Source: Candidatus Coprovivens excrementavium
GTDB lineage: Bacteria > Bacillota_I > Bacilli_A > RF39 > UBA660
Reading direction: 5' to 3'
Assembly: GCA_944363975.1 (NCBI GenBank)
Contig: CALVVU010000001.1
Location: forward strand, 62,001-126,000
DNA: 64,000 nucleotides
Of this stretch, positions 1 through 8,280 are shown in pieces (positions within the stretch are counted from its first letter, which is position 1; each line of letters begins with the position of its first letter). The notes below the pieces were generated by a model. It was given only the letters and a program-made list of their open reading frames with translations, searched no databases and was not told the DNA's origin. A program made the position numbers and the translations under genes.

Positions 1-775
1 AAACTTCTTGACGTATCTTATAACGATATTTTTTAGGGACTTGAATTTTTTTGTTAACAACAAGACCAGTTACTCTTTGTTGTTTAGAATTACTTATTAC
101 TTTAATTTTTTTATTATTTAATTTTAAATTTAAATAATTAAGATAGTGACGAACTTTTTTTATAATTTCTTGGGGATTAAAATCTCCTGAAAAAGTCATA
201 TCATCGGAGTAACGAGTATAACTAATATTATGTTCATCGCACCAATGCCCTATTTCTTCGTCGAATTCTTTTAAAACTAAATTAGAGATATAAGCTGAAG
301 TTGGTGCTCCTTGAGGAAGACGAGATTCGTATGTACAAAGATTAGTTAAAAGATGACCAACTGAAGGTGGAAAATATTCTTTACTGAAACAAGTACGATA
401 AATATCATAGTATTCAATATTGTCAAAGAAATTAATAATATCTAATTTTAGAATAATTTTCTTATTAAGATGTGGATAAGCATTATCTTTTAAACAAATA
501 CCTTTTTTATAAGCTTTAGCATATATTGAGATTTTTTTATTGTTTAAGATGTTTTTTAGTATCTTTCTTTGAATACTTTTTAGAAGATTGTTAGGTATAT
601 AAATTTGACGAAATTGACCATTTTTCTTTCTAATTTTATATATTTTATAATTTTTTTCGATAGGATTAGTTAAAGTATATAGTAAACGTAACTTTTCGGA
701 ATCAGAAATATTTTTATTAATTAAATTAAGAGATAGTAAGAAATTATTACAATCTTCTTTAGTATGAATTATCAT
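1..775 (-). CDS. Retron-type reverse transcriptase (C-terminus cut by window edge)
   Basis: This reverse transcriptase should copy the adjacent structured RNA into multicopy single-stranded DNA. About 258 codons are visible and the frame is still open at base 1. Retron hallmarks are in order: an NAxxH motif (NAYPH, residues 98-102), the catalytic LDIINFF block (about 110-117), RLPQGAPTS (152-160), a YSDD active site (189-192) and the retron VTG motif (234-236). The start at 775 follows a perfect AGGAGG Shine-Dalgarno (783-788), which itself abuts the a2 repeat of the msr-msd RNA. Group II intron and DGR reverse transcriptases lack this NAxxH/VTG pair and this RNA placement. Whether the missing C-terminus carries a fused effector cannot be seen. 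Confidence 0.95.
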   Translation of the reverse strand, partial: MIIHTKEDCNNFLLSLNLINKNISDSEKLRLLYTLTNPIEKNYKIYKIRKKNGQFRQIYIPNNLLKSIQRKILKNILNNKKISIYAKAYKKGICLKDNAYPHLNKKIILKLDIINFFDNIEYYDIYRTCFSKEYFPPSVGHLLTNLCTYESRLPQGAPTSAYISNLVLKEFDEEIGHWCDEHNISYTRYSDDMTFSGDFNPQEIIKKVRHYLNYLNLKLNNKKIKVISNSKQQRVTGLVVNKKIQVPKKYRYKIRQEV

Positions 776-788
776 CTTACTACCTCCT

Positions 789-970
789 AACAAGAGCAAT
801 ACTTCAGATATTGTAATATGGAATTCGACGTAAGCGTCAGCGTTTCTACACGCAGTGTAGAGAAGTCTTATGGAATATTACAATTCAATCTTAAATGTTA
901 CTTTGATCTTTAATGACTCATTAAAGGGGGAATTTTTTTTTATAAAATTCCAATCACTATTGCTCTTGTT
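789..970 (-). ncRNA. Retron msr-msd noncoding RNA
   Basis: The RNA lies directly upstream of the reverse transcriptase on the same strand. A 13-bp perfect inverted repeat closes it: a1 at 958-970 and a2 at 789-801, the classical retron a1/a2. The base just inside a1 (957) is a G in a UAGUG context, a plausible branching guanosine. The msr part holds two hairpins (about 932-953, and 907-926 with a 7-bp stem). The msd part is a 9-bp stem (811-819 with 875-883) enclosing two hairpins: 845-851 with 855-861, and 827-830 with 835-838. The length of about 180 nt is typical. The msr/msd border and branching base are inferred, not measured. Confidence 0.9.
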
Positions 971-973
971 TGT

Positions 974-987
974 ATTATAGCATTATA
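974..987 (-). promoter_or_regulatory. -10 elements of the retron RNA promoter
   Basis: Two perfect TATAAT hexamers on the minus strand (974-979 and 982-987) sit just upstream of a1. Initiation 6-8 bases downstream of the nearer one falls on the first bases of a1. No convincing -35 box is visible. This suggests the retron has its own promoter and is not simply read through from the gene at 1010-2131. Confidence 0.55.
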
Positions 988-1009
988 TCTTATTTTTATG
1001 TATTATTAT

Positions 1010-2131
1010 TTATTTTTTTAAAGTTGGTGGTTTTTCAGTAGGAGGATTTAAAAAATTATTTATCTTACTATTATAGTATGATAAGTTACTATAAATATCA
1101 AAAGCTAAATCCTCAAATCGAGGATATGAATTAAATTTAAAATCAAAAATATCAATATCTTTTAATCGCTTTTTATGATGAGCTAAAATTTGATTTTTAA
1201 TTTTTATTAATTCAATAATAATATCTGATGTAAAAGGAATATTTATATTATTTTTTATATAACTTATTAAAATATTTATATCTTGAATAGTAATATAATT
1301 ATTAGAACTAGATTTAATAGCTATTTTTTCTTCTTCAAATGACTTAATGAAAGGATTAGTTTTTTTTAAAATTATTAAAATAATATTTGATAATTTAAAT
1401 GTATTTATTTCATATGTAGTTAGAAGATTATCTTGAAAGATATTTTCACGAATTAGAATATTAGGAAATTTATTTTTTACAGTTTCAACTAGTAATTCAT
1501 ATTTATTACGAATACGACCTAGGAATAAAGGAGGAAAGTAATTAATACTTGATGATACTTCCAATATTCCTTGTTGATTAGTAATTTGACAAGAGCTTTT
1601 AAGTAAATTAGAAGTATATGTACATAGATGATTAGGGGTAGTTATTTCTTTTGTAGTATTATTTTGATTATGTAAATACTTTTCGGTAATAGCTCTTCTT
1701 TGAATGGTAGATATTTCTTTTTCAAAGTATGGATTTAATAAGTCTTTATCATTTTCAGCTGTTTTTAATAAACGGCGATTTTTTAATTCCTCTTCATTTA
1801 TTTCATCGAGAATGATTGGATCATCATTTGGTTGATAAAAGATAGCTGTTTTACGAAATATTTTACCTTCTAAATCGTAATAATTATGAATTAAATAATC
1901 TTTTTCTTTTTTAGTATATAAGTAATAATCAGAAAATAAAGTTATTTGATATGTAGTATTATCGTCTTTTATTTCTATTGTATTTTGAGTGAATTGAATA
2001 CTAAAATCTTTATTTATTAAAAAGAGGAAGTTTATATTAAATATTTTAGATAGACGATATATTAGAATATCATTACCATATTCTGATTGAATAGCTTGTA
2101 AAATAGGAATTATATTAATATATATTTTCAT
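1010..2131 (-). CDS. Uncharacterised 373-aa protein upstream of the retron
   Basis: I do not recognise the family. The protein is Asn/Ile/Lys rich, with no signal peptide, membrane segment or obvious catalytic motif. The C-terminus is basic and proline-containing (residues about 360-373). A helical segment near 310-325 carries a HHKKR cluster. It ends 40 bases before the retron RNA on the same strand and follows the gene at 2184-3074 by about 50 bases. It could be a retron partner or a clade-specific housekeeping gene. The TATAAT boxes between it and the RNA argue against tight coupling. Confidence 0.6.
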   Translation of the reverse strand: MKIYINIIPILQAIQSEYGNDILIYRLSKIFNINFLFLINKDFSIQFTQNTIEIKDDNTTYQITLFSDYYLYTKKEKDYLIHNYYDLEGKIFRKTAIFYQPNDDPIILDEINEEELKNRRLLKTAENDKDLLNPYFEKEISTIQRRAITEKYLHNQNNTTKEITTPNHLCTYTSNLLKSSCQITNQQGILEVSSSINYFPPLFLGRIRNKYELLVETVKNKFPNILIRENIFQDNLLTTYEINTFKLSNIILIILKKTNPFIKSFEEEKIAIKSSSNNYITIQDINILISYIKNNINIPFTSDIIIELIKIKNQILAHHKKRLKDIDIFDFKFNSYPRFEDLAFDIYSNLSYYNSKINNFLNPPTEKPPTLKK

Positions 2132-2183
2132 AATATCACTTCCAATATTTTATTATATTTTAAAAAAGAATCTTAACGATTCT

Positions 2184-3074
2184 TTATATTTTATGACTTT
2201 TTAATACTTCTTTTTGATATTTTTTTTCTGCCCAATAGAATTTAATATTATGAATTAAAAGTCTTAAGTAGTTTTTGTTTTCTTTAAGATATATATATTC
2301 ATCAATATCTAAATCATCATAGTTACGTGATACACTTTGAAATTTCATCTCTCTTAATTTTTCAGAAAGCTTAGTAAGAAAAGTTAATTCTTGTTCACTA
2401 TAAAATTCTCTTTGTGAAACATGAATCTTAAAATTATTAGCATTGCTAAAAATTAAAGCAATTAAATCATCAAAAGAATGTGAATGTTTATGAGTTCGAT
2501 TATTTTGATTTCTAGTACCACCAAATTGATAATATAAACTCTTATCAAAGACGACATCAAGAGCATGATAAATAGATTCATAAGCTTCTCCAGCAACTAT
2601 ATAATAATTATTTTTAAATTCTTTAGAATATATTTTCTTAGGAATAATTACATCTTTGTATTTATTATATATTTCATTATTAAATTTTATTAATTTACGA
2701 TTAAAGATATCTTTTAATTTTACTTTAGAATCATTTTCTTTAATATATTCTACTTTTAAACTATTATTTTTTAATTTTGTTTGAAGTTCTTTAATATATT
2801 CTAATTCATTAGAACTATACTCTTTTTGATATTTACGAGGAATTTTAAATGTATCATAATTTTTTATTAAGTCATATAAAACATCACTTAAATTATGAAC
2901 TTCTTTAATATTATCTTTAATTTCGTAGTGATATGTTAAATAAAAGCCAATAAATTTAGTAAATAATTTATTTAAATCTTTATATTTGCGATTACAATAT
3001 ATATAATAACTATAATTTTCTTTGGTATCTTTATAAAAATATGGAATAGTTATATGACGATATTTAAATTTCAT
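2184..3074 (-). CDS. Uncharacterised 296-aa protein
   Basis: No family is recognised. The sequence is rich in Tyr, Lys and Asn and appears soluble. It contains a His-rich stretch HKHSHSFDD (about residues 195-203) that could bind metal, and charged helices N-terminal to it. I start it at the ATG at 3074: the upstream GTG at 3083 is part of the AAGGTG Shine-Dalgarno lying six bases before that ATG. It is co-oriented with the 1010-2131 gene and probably in the same transcript. Confidence 0.6.
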   Translation of the reverse strand: MKFKYRHITIPYFYKDTKENYSYYIYCNRKYKDLNKLFTKFIGFYLTYHYEIKDNIKEVHNLSDVLYDLIKNYDTFKIPRKYQKEYSSNELEYIKELQTKLKNNSLKVEYIKENDSKVKLKDIFNRKLIKFNNEIYNKYKDVIIPKKIYSKEFKNNYYIVAGEAYESIYHALDVVFDKSLYYQFGGTRNQNNRTHKHSHSFDDLIALIFSNANNFKIHVSQREFYSEQELTFLTKLSEKLREMKFQSVSRNYDDLDIDEYIYLKENKNYLRLLIHNIKFYWAEKKYQKEVLKSHKI

Positions 3075-3129
3075 ATTGATCACCTTATATTTATTTTAAC
3101 ATATTTTTAAGAAGATAATTATATTAATT

Positions 3130-3482
3130 TTAGGCGGCTGGTGTTCCAAGAGGTGTTTCTTCATTAATTTGATAATATAATATAAAAAAGACACCTATAA
3201 CAATAAAAATACTACCTAATAATCTTATACCTGGTAAAAGAGAATTATGATTACAAATAGATTCTTGGAATTTATTATAATTACGATATACAAAGTAAAG
3301 ATATAGAATAATATAAATTGTTATAGTAAATGTAAATAGATATTGTGCTTTTTTTCGTATTTGGGATTGTTTTCTATTAGAAAAAGTTGTTGAATATTAT
3401 CTCCATATATATTTATAGCACTGAGGATTATAAATATTATCCAAATTATTTTTTCTAAATTAAGTTCTTCTAATTCATTCAT
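3130..3482 (-). pseudogene. Small two-helix membrane protein, frameshifted in an A7 run
   Basis: Reading from the ATG at 3482 gives MNELEELNLEKIIWI and a first membrane helix, then runs out of frame about 53 codons in. Adding one base to the run of seven A (3349-3355, T on the plus strand) restores a second half with two further hydrophobic helices, ending in GTPAA at 3130. The span of 353 bases is one short of a multiple of three, so one A is missing. Repaired, it is a membrane protein of about 117 aa of unknown function. The cause may be a true mutation, transcriptional slippage on the A run, or a homopolymer sequencing error. Confidence 0.7.
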
Positions 3483-3507
3483 ATTTAATAATATGAATAT
3501 TATTTAT

Positions 3508-4092
3508 TTAGAATTCATTAATATCTGGCTTTTTAAGTACTAGCAAAGCGGCTTTATAACGGGAAGATACTATCTTTTTACCTTGAGAAGATAGCTTATT
3601 ATAACTTCTTTTTAGTTTATTTAAGACAAATTCCGCTCCATCATCAATAGATAATTTTTTCTCAACATAAACCATCTCTAATAAGGAAGGAATACTATAA
3701 AAATGGGCCATAGCATCGGCGTCAGCTAGACATATTTCTTCGGGAGAATTTTTCGTCACTAAGCGACTTCCACGATGATTTAAAATACATTTCTTTATTA
3801 GAGTAATTTGTTCTTGAGTAAGATTATATTTTTGAAGAAGTTCTTCAGCTATCTCGGCTCCAATAAGATGATGTTCTTCTGTATAGTCTTTATTTGTTAC
3901 TGAGGCAATATCGTGTAGTAAAGCAGCTAAAGAGACAATATCTTGATTGGCGCCATATAATTTAGCATTATTTTTAGCTATTTGATAAACTATTTCAATA
4001 TGATGATCCCATGCCCCTACTCCATAGAAATTACTTGGTAGTGAACATCTTCTTTTTACTTCTTCATATATTTCATTTATTATTTCTTGCAT
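3508..4092 (-). CDS. HD-domain phosphohydrolase
   Basis: The protein belongs to the HD superfamily of metal-dependent phosphohydrolases. The pattern is H..H near residue 30 (AWDHHIEIV), LLHDIAS near 58-64 (the HD dyad), a further His in EEHHLIGAEIAEELL, and a DADAMAHF block near 125. Such small HD proteins act on nucleotides or phosphorylated small molecules, and the substrate here is unknown. At 194 aa it is the usual length for a stand-alone HD domain. It is divergent from the gene at 4224, with 131 bases between that hold both ribosome binding sites (GGAGG-type). Confidence 0.85.
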   Translation of the reverse strand: MQEIINEIYEEVKRRCSLPSNFYGVGAWDHHIEIVYQIAKNNAKLYGANQDIVSLAALLHDIASVTNKDYTEEHHLIGAEIAEELLQKYNLTQEQITLIKKCILNHRGSRLVTKNSPEEICLADADAMAHFYSIPSLLEMVYVEKKLSIDDGAEFVLNKLKRSYNKLSSQGKKIVSSRYKAALLVLKKPDINEF

Positions 4093-4223
4093 ATAGACCT
4101 CCTGAGATTTAATTTGATTATAATATTTAACGAAATAAAAAACAACAAATTATAATAAGATAAATTTGCATTTTTAGAATTATAGTAGTACTATATCTAC
4201 CTACTAAAAGGAGGAAGCAATTA

Positions 4224-4871
4224 ATGGATAACATTTATTTACATGGTGTATCTGCTTTCTATTATCAATATAGCCAAAAAGTTTTTTTTGAACAATTAGA
4301 ATATATTTTACAGACTGGAGCTGTTTTATCAAGAAGATTGCAGGAAAACTCATATGCAATGAATATAGGTTTTAATGGCTTAGATTATATTTCTTTATGC
4401 GATTATGATTTGAAAGATACAAAAATAATTAATCCTAAAACTGGAGATTATCATCATACAAGTTATTATTCTTATATTGAAAAAACAATATCTTTAATGT
4501 TTAATAAAGATGATATTCCAGCTATAAAACCAAAATTAGTTTCAAGTGTTGATTTAAGGAAAAATAAAGATTTTAAAAGAATGGAAAGACTAGGAAAAAA
4601 GAAAAATAAAAGATATAGTGATATGCCTGATGAAGTTCAAGTAAAAGATATTATACCATTAAAATATTTAAGTGGTATTACTATACCTTGTAACTTTATA
4701 TTAGAAAAACAATTGTCAATTAATGAAAAAAGAAGAATTTTAAGTTATCAGTTAAGATTAATTAAAAAATTACTTACTAAGTATAGTTATAATATTCCAA
4801 TATATGATTTAGATACTTTTAATGTTTTAATGGTGGACGATGATATTGATTCACTTTTATTAAAGAAATAA
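4224..4871 (+). CDS. Uncharacterised protein, possible ADP-ribosyltransferase-like fold
   Basis: Start at 4224 after a strong AAAAGGAGGA site. I do not recognise a named family. The arrangement of an early YLHGVS (residues 5-10), a LEYILQTGAVLSRR segment, a FNGLDYISLCDYD strand and a late MPDEVQVKDIIPL segment resembles the His-Tyr-Glu order of PARP/DarT-type ADP-ribosyltransferase folds, with E in DEVQV as the possible catalytic Glu. This is inference from motif order only. It is followed 19 bases later by the co-directional gene at 4891. Confidence 0.55.
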   Translation: MDNIYLHGVSAFYYQYSQKVFFEQLEYILQTGAVLSRRLQENSYAMNIGFNGLDYISLCDYDLKDTKIINPKTGDYHHTSYYSYIEKTISLMFNKDDIPAIKPKLVSSVDLRKNKDFKRMERLGKKKNKRYSDMPDEVQVKDIIPLKYLSGITIPCNFILEKQLSINEKRRILSYQLRLIKKLLTKYSYNIPIYDLDTFNVLMVDDDIDSLLLKK

Positions 4872-4890
4872 ATATAAAAGAGGTAGATTT

Positions 4891-5697
4891 ATGAAAATAT
4901 TTAATGTTGAAAAAGGAATTAAGAAGATTTATGTTCAATTAAATGATATTGCAAAACTTCTAACTTTAAATGAAGATATTCCTATTTCAGTAAGGAGATA
5001 TAGTTCTTTAGAAATTAATGATTCGAATAATTCTCAATTCGTATCATTTACTAATCCAGAAGTTCTTGAATATTTTATGAATATTGACTGGATAGTCGAT
5101 TTTAAGGAATATAGATATTTATCAGAAGAACAATTAATGGAACAAGCACAAAGAACTTTTGATGAGATGAATATGATTTTAAGTGAGTATAAAGAAAAAT
5201 TATTTACGGAAAAAATAGCTGATAATGGGTTAATAAGTAAATATAGGAAATTAGATTATAAAAGTAAATCAATAGTCGATATTTTACATTTTAAAAAAGG
5301 AATTAAAGAAATTCCTTTTCCAGAAGTAGCTGATAGTGATGGACCTTATCTAGTAGCTGATGATGAGGCAATACCATTCGTTGCTAATCAGGGAGTTAAT
5401 CCGTTACAAATGATTATATCACGAAAAGATGGTAAAGAATTAAAAGGTGATGATTCTATAATTCCAGTAATGTTTTTTCAAGCTGCAGAAATGCTTATTA
5501 TAAATAAAAATTTAGATACTAATGAATTTTTTGGAGAAGATATTAGTGTAAAGAGAAAATTTAGTACTGATTCTATGGAGTTTATATCTACATATGAAAT
5601 AGTGCCAAGAATAGAAGATAAAAAGGAATTATCTGTTACAAAAAAACTAGAAAAAGCATTAAATAAAATAAGAGATTTGTTTAGTAATAAAAAATAA
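4891..5697 (+). CDS. Uncharacterised 268-aa soluble protein
   Basis: No family is recognised. The protein has no signal peptide or membrane helix. The N-terminal 90 residues look alpha/beta, a Glu/Met-rich helical stretch follows (EEQLMEQAQRTFDEMN), and the C-terminus is Lys-rich. It starts 19 bases after the 4224-4871 gene behind an AGAGGTAG site, so the two genes form an operon closed by the terminator at 5694-5725. Confidence 0.6.
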   Translation: MKIFNVEKGIKKIYVQLNDIAKLLTLNEDIPISVRRYSSLEINDSNNSQFVSFTNPEVLEYFMNIDWIVDFKEYRYLSEEQLMEQAQRTFDEMNMILSEYKEKLFTEKIADNGLISKYRKLDYKSKSIVDILHFKKGIKEIPFPEVADSDGPYLVADDEAIPFVANQGVNPLQMIISRKDGKELKGDDSIIPVMFFQAAEMLIINKNLDTNEFFGEDISVKRKFSTDSMEFISTYEIVPRIEDKKELSVTKKLEKALNKIRDLFSNKK

Positions 5698-5725
5698 ATA
5701 GGTTTTATAACCTATTTATTTTTTT
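5694..5725. terminator. Bidirectional Rho-independent terminator
   Basis: The inverted repeat AAATAGG/CCTATTT (5696-5702 with 5711-5717) is flanked by A and T runs and overlaps the stop codons of the two convergent genes (5697 and 5712). Confidence 0.85.
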
Positions 5726-6299
5726 GATATTCATTTAAATACCACTTTAAGAATAAATCAGTTGCTGAAGTATGATTGTCGTGACGATTGTTTAATTCTT
5801 CATCTGTCATTTCGGCTAAAGTATGATGATGGTTTTGAGGAATGAAAACTAACCATAAATTAGATTTTGCTTCTTTTTTAGAAAGACCTCTTTTTTCGAA
5901 AGCGATTGTGCCTTCACTACGACCATAAAAAGTATAAAATTTTTGACCATCATAAAAAGTTAAACAATCTAAAAAATAAGCATGACGATTAGTTGTATCT
6001 TTTAAAGTATCAAGTAATTGATCAATATTTGTACTTACCCCACTACGTTTGGCAAAAGCACCAGGATAATTGGGATGATTAGGATAGTCCTCAACATAAA
6101 AACCTGTATCACTAACAAAGCATGGCTTTTTTATTTTTTCATATGCTTGATAAGCTTTAGTCTTAGATATGAAATCAATATCATTGATATTAGGTTCTTC
6201 TAAGTCACATTTATAGTAGTTAAGATTAATTTGTGATTCTGAAAATTTATTTTTTACTGAAACATATTTACCATAATTTCCGGTAACAAATGTTAACAT
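5712..6299 (-). CDS. rdgB: Non-canonical purine NTP pyrophosphatase (HAM1/RdgB family)
   Basis: This enzyme hydrolyses dITP, ITP and XTP to monophosphates, clearing deaminated purines from the nucleotide pool. It opens with the family signature FVTGNYGKYVSVK (substrate-binding T/SxNxxK). It continues with the acidic D/E block (CDLEEPN), PCFVSDTGFYVEDYPNHPNYPGAFAKR and a C-terminal AEMTDEELNNRHDNHTSA in place of the usual EMs..EKN.iSHR. Its length of 195 aa is normal. The start at 6299 follows a GAAAGG-type site. Divergence from the canonical C-terminal signature may alter base preference. Confidence 0.9.
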   Translation of the reverse strand: MLTFVTGNYGKYVSVKNKFSESQINLNYYKCDLEEPNINDIDFISKTKAYQAYEKIKKPCFVSDTGFYVEDYPNHPNYPGAFAKRSGVSTNIDQLLDTLKDTTNRHAYFLDCLTFYDGQKFYTFYGRSEGTIAFEKRGLSKKEAKSNLWLVFIPQNHHHTLAEMTDEELNNRHDNHTSATDLFLKWYLNEYQKNK

Positions 6300-6357
6300 A
6301 TTATCTACTTCCTTTCTAAGATTAATATAGCATCTTAGTAGGAAGCATTTTGTCTAG

Positions 6358-6948
6358 TTAAAAATTTTCTTTTAAAAGCTCATATTTAATAATACGGCGA
6401 AGTTCAAAATGACGAATATCTTGCTTTAAAAGGCAGAAAGCAGCACAATACCAACCATCTTGAAATAAAAACATTTCAGCAGGACAGATAATTCTTTCGT
6501 TTTCTCCTTTATTATAAGAATAATAAGTTATTTTAACTTTTCTTCGTTCTTTTATCGCTCGAGTTAGGCAATTATATGTGGATAAAAGATCATCTTTTAA
6601 AGTGATTTTTTCTTGATTACTAATATAAACACCTTTAATTTTATCTTGAAGAATAATTAATGATTCTTTTAACTTAGAATCTTTTTCTTGATTAATATAC
6701 TTATTTAAAATTGTATAATCGCTTTTTTTAAAGTGACGAAGAGGCATTCTGATTGAATTATTTAATACATAACCACCATATGGTCCCATTATAGTATCAA
6801 CATATATTCCAGATTTATCTAATTCTTCTTTGTAGCAACGGATTTGTCTTTCTGAGACTTCTAATAAATTCGAAAGTTCTTTAACAGAATATTTGCGTCC
6901 TGTTTGAAGATATTGAAGCATTAATAAGATATTTGATAATTTTGCCAT
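6358..6948 (-). CDS. HTH + WYL-domain transcriptional regulator
   Basis: An N-terminal helix-turn-helix (LQTGRKYSVKELSNLLEVSERQIRCYKEELDK, residues about 15-46) is followed by a shortened WYL sensor domain near 130-180 with the FLFQDGWYCAAF core. WYL regulators usually bind nucleic acid or nucleotide ligands and control stress, defence or metabolic genes. At 196 aa it lacks the C-terminal WCX extension seen in longer members. It lies between hisS and rdgB on the same strand with 36 bases to hisS. Its target is unknown. Confidence 0.85.
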   Translation of the reverse strand: MAKLSNILLMLQYLQTGRKYSVKELSNLLEVSERQIRCYKEELDKSGIYVDTIMGPYGGYVLNNSIRMPLRHFKKSDYTILNKYINQEKDSKLKESLIILQDKIKGVYISNQEKITLKDDLLSTYNCLTRAIKERRKVKITYYSYNKGENERIICPAEMFLFQDGWYCAAFCLLKQDIRHFELRRIIKYELLKENF

Positions 6949-6984
6949 ATAATGCCTCCTTTGTTATATAGTAACAAATTTTTA

Positions 6985-8280
6985 TTATTTTGTGATTATT
7001 TCTTTAATTTTAAATAGTTCATTCATTTTAAGAGAATATTCTTTTTTATTAATCATGTCTTTTAAAATAAAGGAGTTAGATTGGATTTCATTTTCACCAA
7101 GAACAATAACATAAGGAATGTTTTCTTTATTACAATAATCTAAACTTTTTTTAAGTTTTTTATTATTCATTTCAATATCTACTTTAATACCTAAATCTCT
7201 TAAAGAATTAGCTAAGATTAATGATTCAGTATTTGTTTGCATAGGAATAACATATATATCAACAGGAGCTTTATTTTTGAATGTTATACGGTCTTTTAGA
7301 AGCTCATAAATTGAAGTAAGACCGAAACTGATACCAACAGCAGGATATTGTTCACCATCAGCAATAAAATCGGTAATCATCTTATCATAACGTCCACCGC
7401 CACCAATAGCACAACTTAATTTACCACTCGCTTCATATACTTCAAAAACATTACCAGTGTAGTAGTCTTGACCACGCGCTAAAGATGAAGAGAATTCACA
7501 GTACTTACTAATATCTAAAGCATTAAGATAATTTTCTAAATCATTTAATTCACTTAATCCTTCTTTAATATCTTGATTAGAAGTATTATTAAATTTAGTA
7601 TTTAATTCTTTTAAAGATAAGTTAAAGAATTCATTGATATTTGTTATTTGATTAATAGTTAACCCTATATTTAGAAGATAGTCCGTAAATTCAGTTTTGG
7701 TTAGCTTATCTATTTTATCGATTATTGTTATTGTATTAGAAACTAATTTTTCAGGAACATTAACTTCAAGGATGAGACCTCTCATAAGTTTACGACTATT
7801 ATATTTGATATTAATATCAATATTTAACTTATTAAATGCTTTTACATAAATGGATAATAGTTCAGCTTCAATCATTTGATTAGATAAACCAACGATATCA
7901 ACATCACATTGTGTAAATTCGCGATCACGTCCGACTTTAACAGGTCCATCACGAAATACTTTGTTTATTTCATAGCGTTTAAAAGGAAACTTTATTTCAT
8001 TTTTATTTAAAGCAATAAATTTTGCGAAAGGGACTGTTAAGTCATAACGTAATCCTAAACGACGATTACCTTGATCTCTTAATTTATAAATTTCTTTTAG
8101 AATATCGTTATTTTCGTCGTATTTACCAGCTAGGATATCATAATAACAAATAATTGGTGTTTCGATAGGAAGATAACCAAATTCTTCAAAAGTTTTCCTT
8201 AATGTATCATTAATATAATTTCTAATTATTTGTTCTTGAGGAAGAAAATCATATCCTCCTTTAACATTTTGAATTTTCAT
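6985..8280 (-). CDS. hisS: Histidyl-tRNA synthetase
   Basis: Class II aminoacyl-tRNA synthetase charging tRNA-His. Visible: KGGYDFLP at the N-terminus, motif 2 with RYDLTVPFAKF and FKRYEINKVFRDGPVKVGR, REFTQCDVD, the HisA-type LARGQDYYTG, motif 3 GGGGRYDKMI, and an anticodon-binding domain from about residue 330. The RDGPVKVGR form of motif 2 and RGQDYYTG (usually RGLDYYTG) resemble the archaeal/eukaryal style more than the common bacterial form. I use the ATG at 8280. The GTG at 8289 is inside the Shine-Dalgarno AGAAGTG. The start overlaps the end of the upstream gene by 20 bases, so translation is coupled. Last gene of the His-attenuated operon. Confidence 0.95.
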   Translation of the reverse strand: MKIQNVKGGYDFLPQEQIIRNYINDTLRKTFEEFGYLPIETPIICYYDILAGKYDENNDILKEIYKLRDQGNRRLGLRYDLTVPFAKFIALNKNEIKFPFKRYEINKVFRDGPVKVGRDREFTQCDVDIVGLSNQMIEAELLSIYVKAFNKLNIDINIKYNSRKLMRGLILEVNVPEKLVSNTITIIDKIDKLTKTEFTDYLLNIGLTINQITNINEFFNLSLKELNTKFNNTSNQDIKEGLSELNDLENYLNALDISKYCEFSSSLARGQDYYTGNVFEVYEASGKLSCAIGGGGRYDKMITDFIADGEQYPAVGISFGLTSIYELLKDRITFKNKAPVDIYVIPMQTNTESLILANSLRDLGIKVDIEMNNKKLKKSLDYCNKENIPYVIVLGENEIQSNSFILKDMINKKEYSLKMNELFKIKEIITK

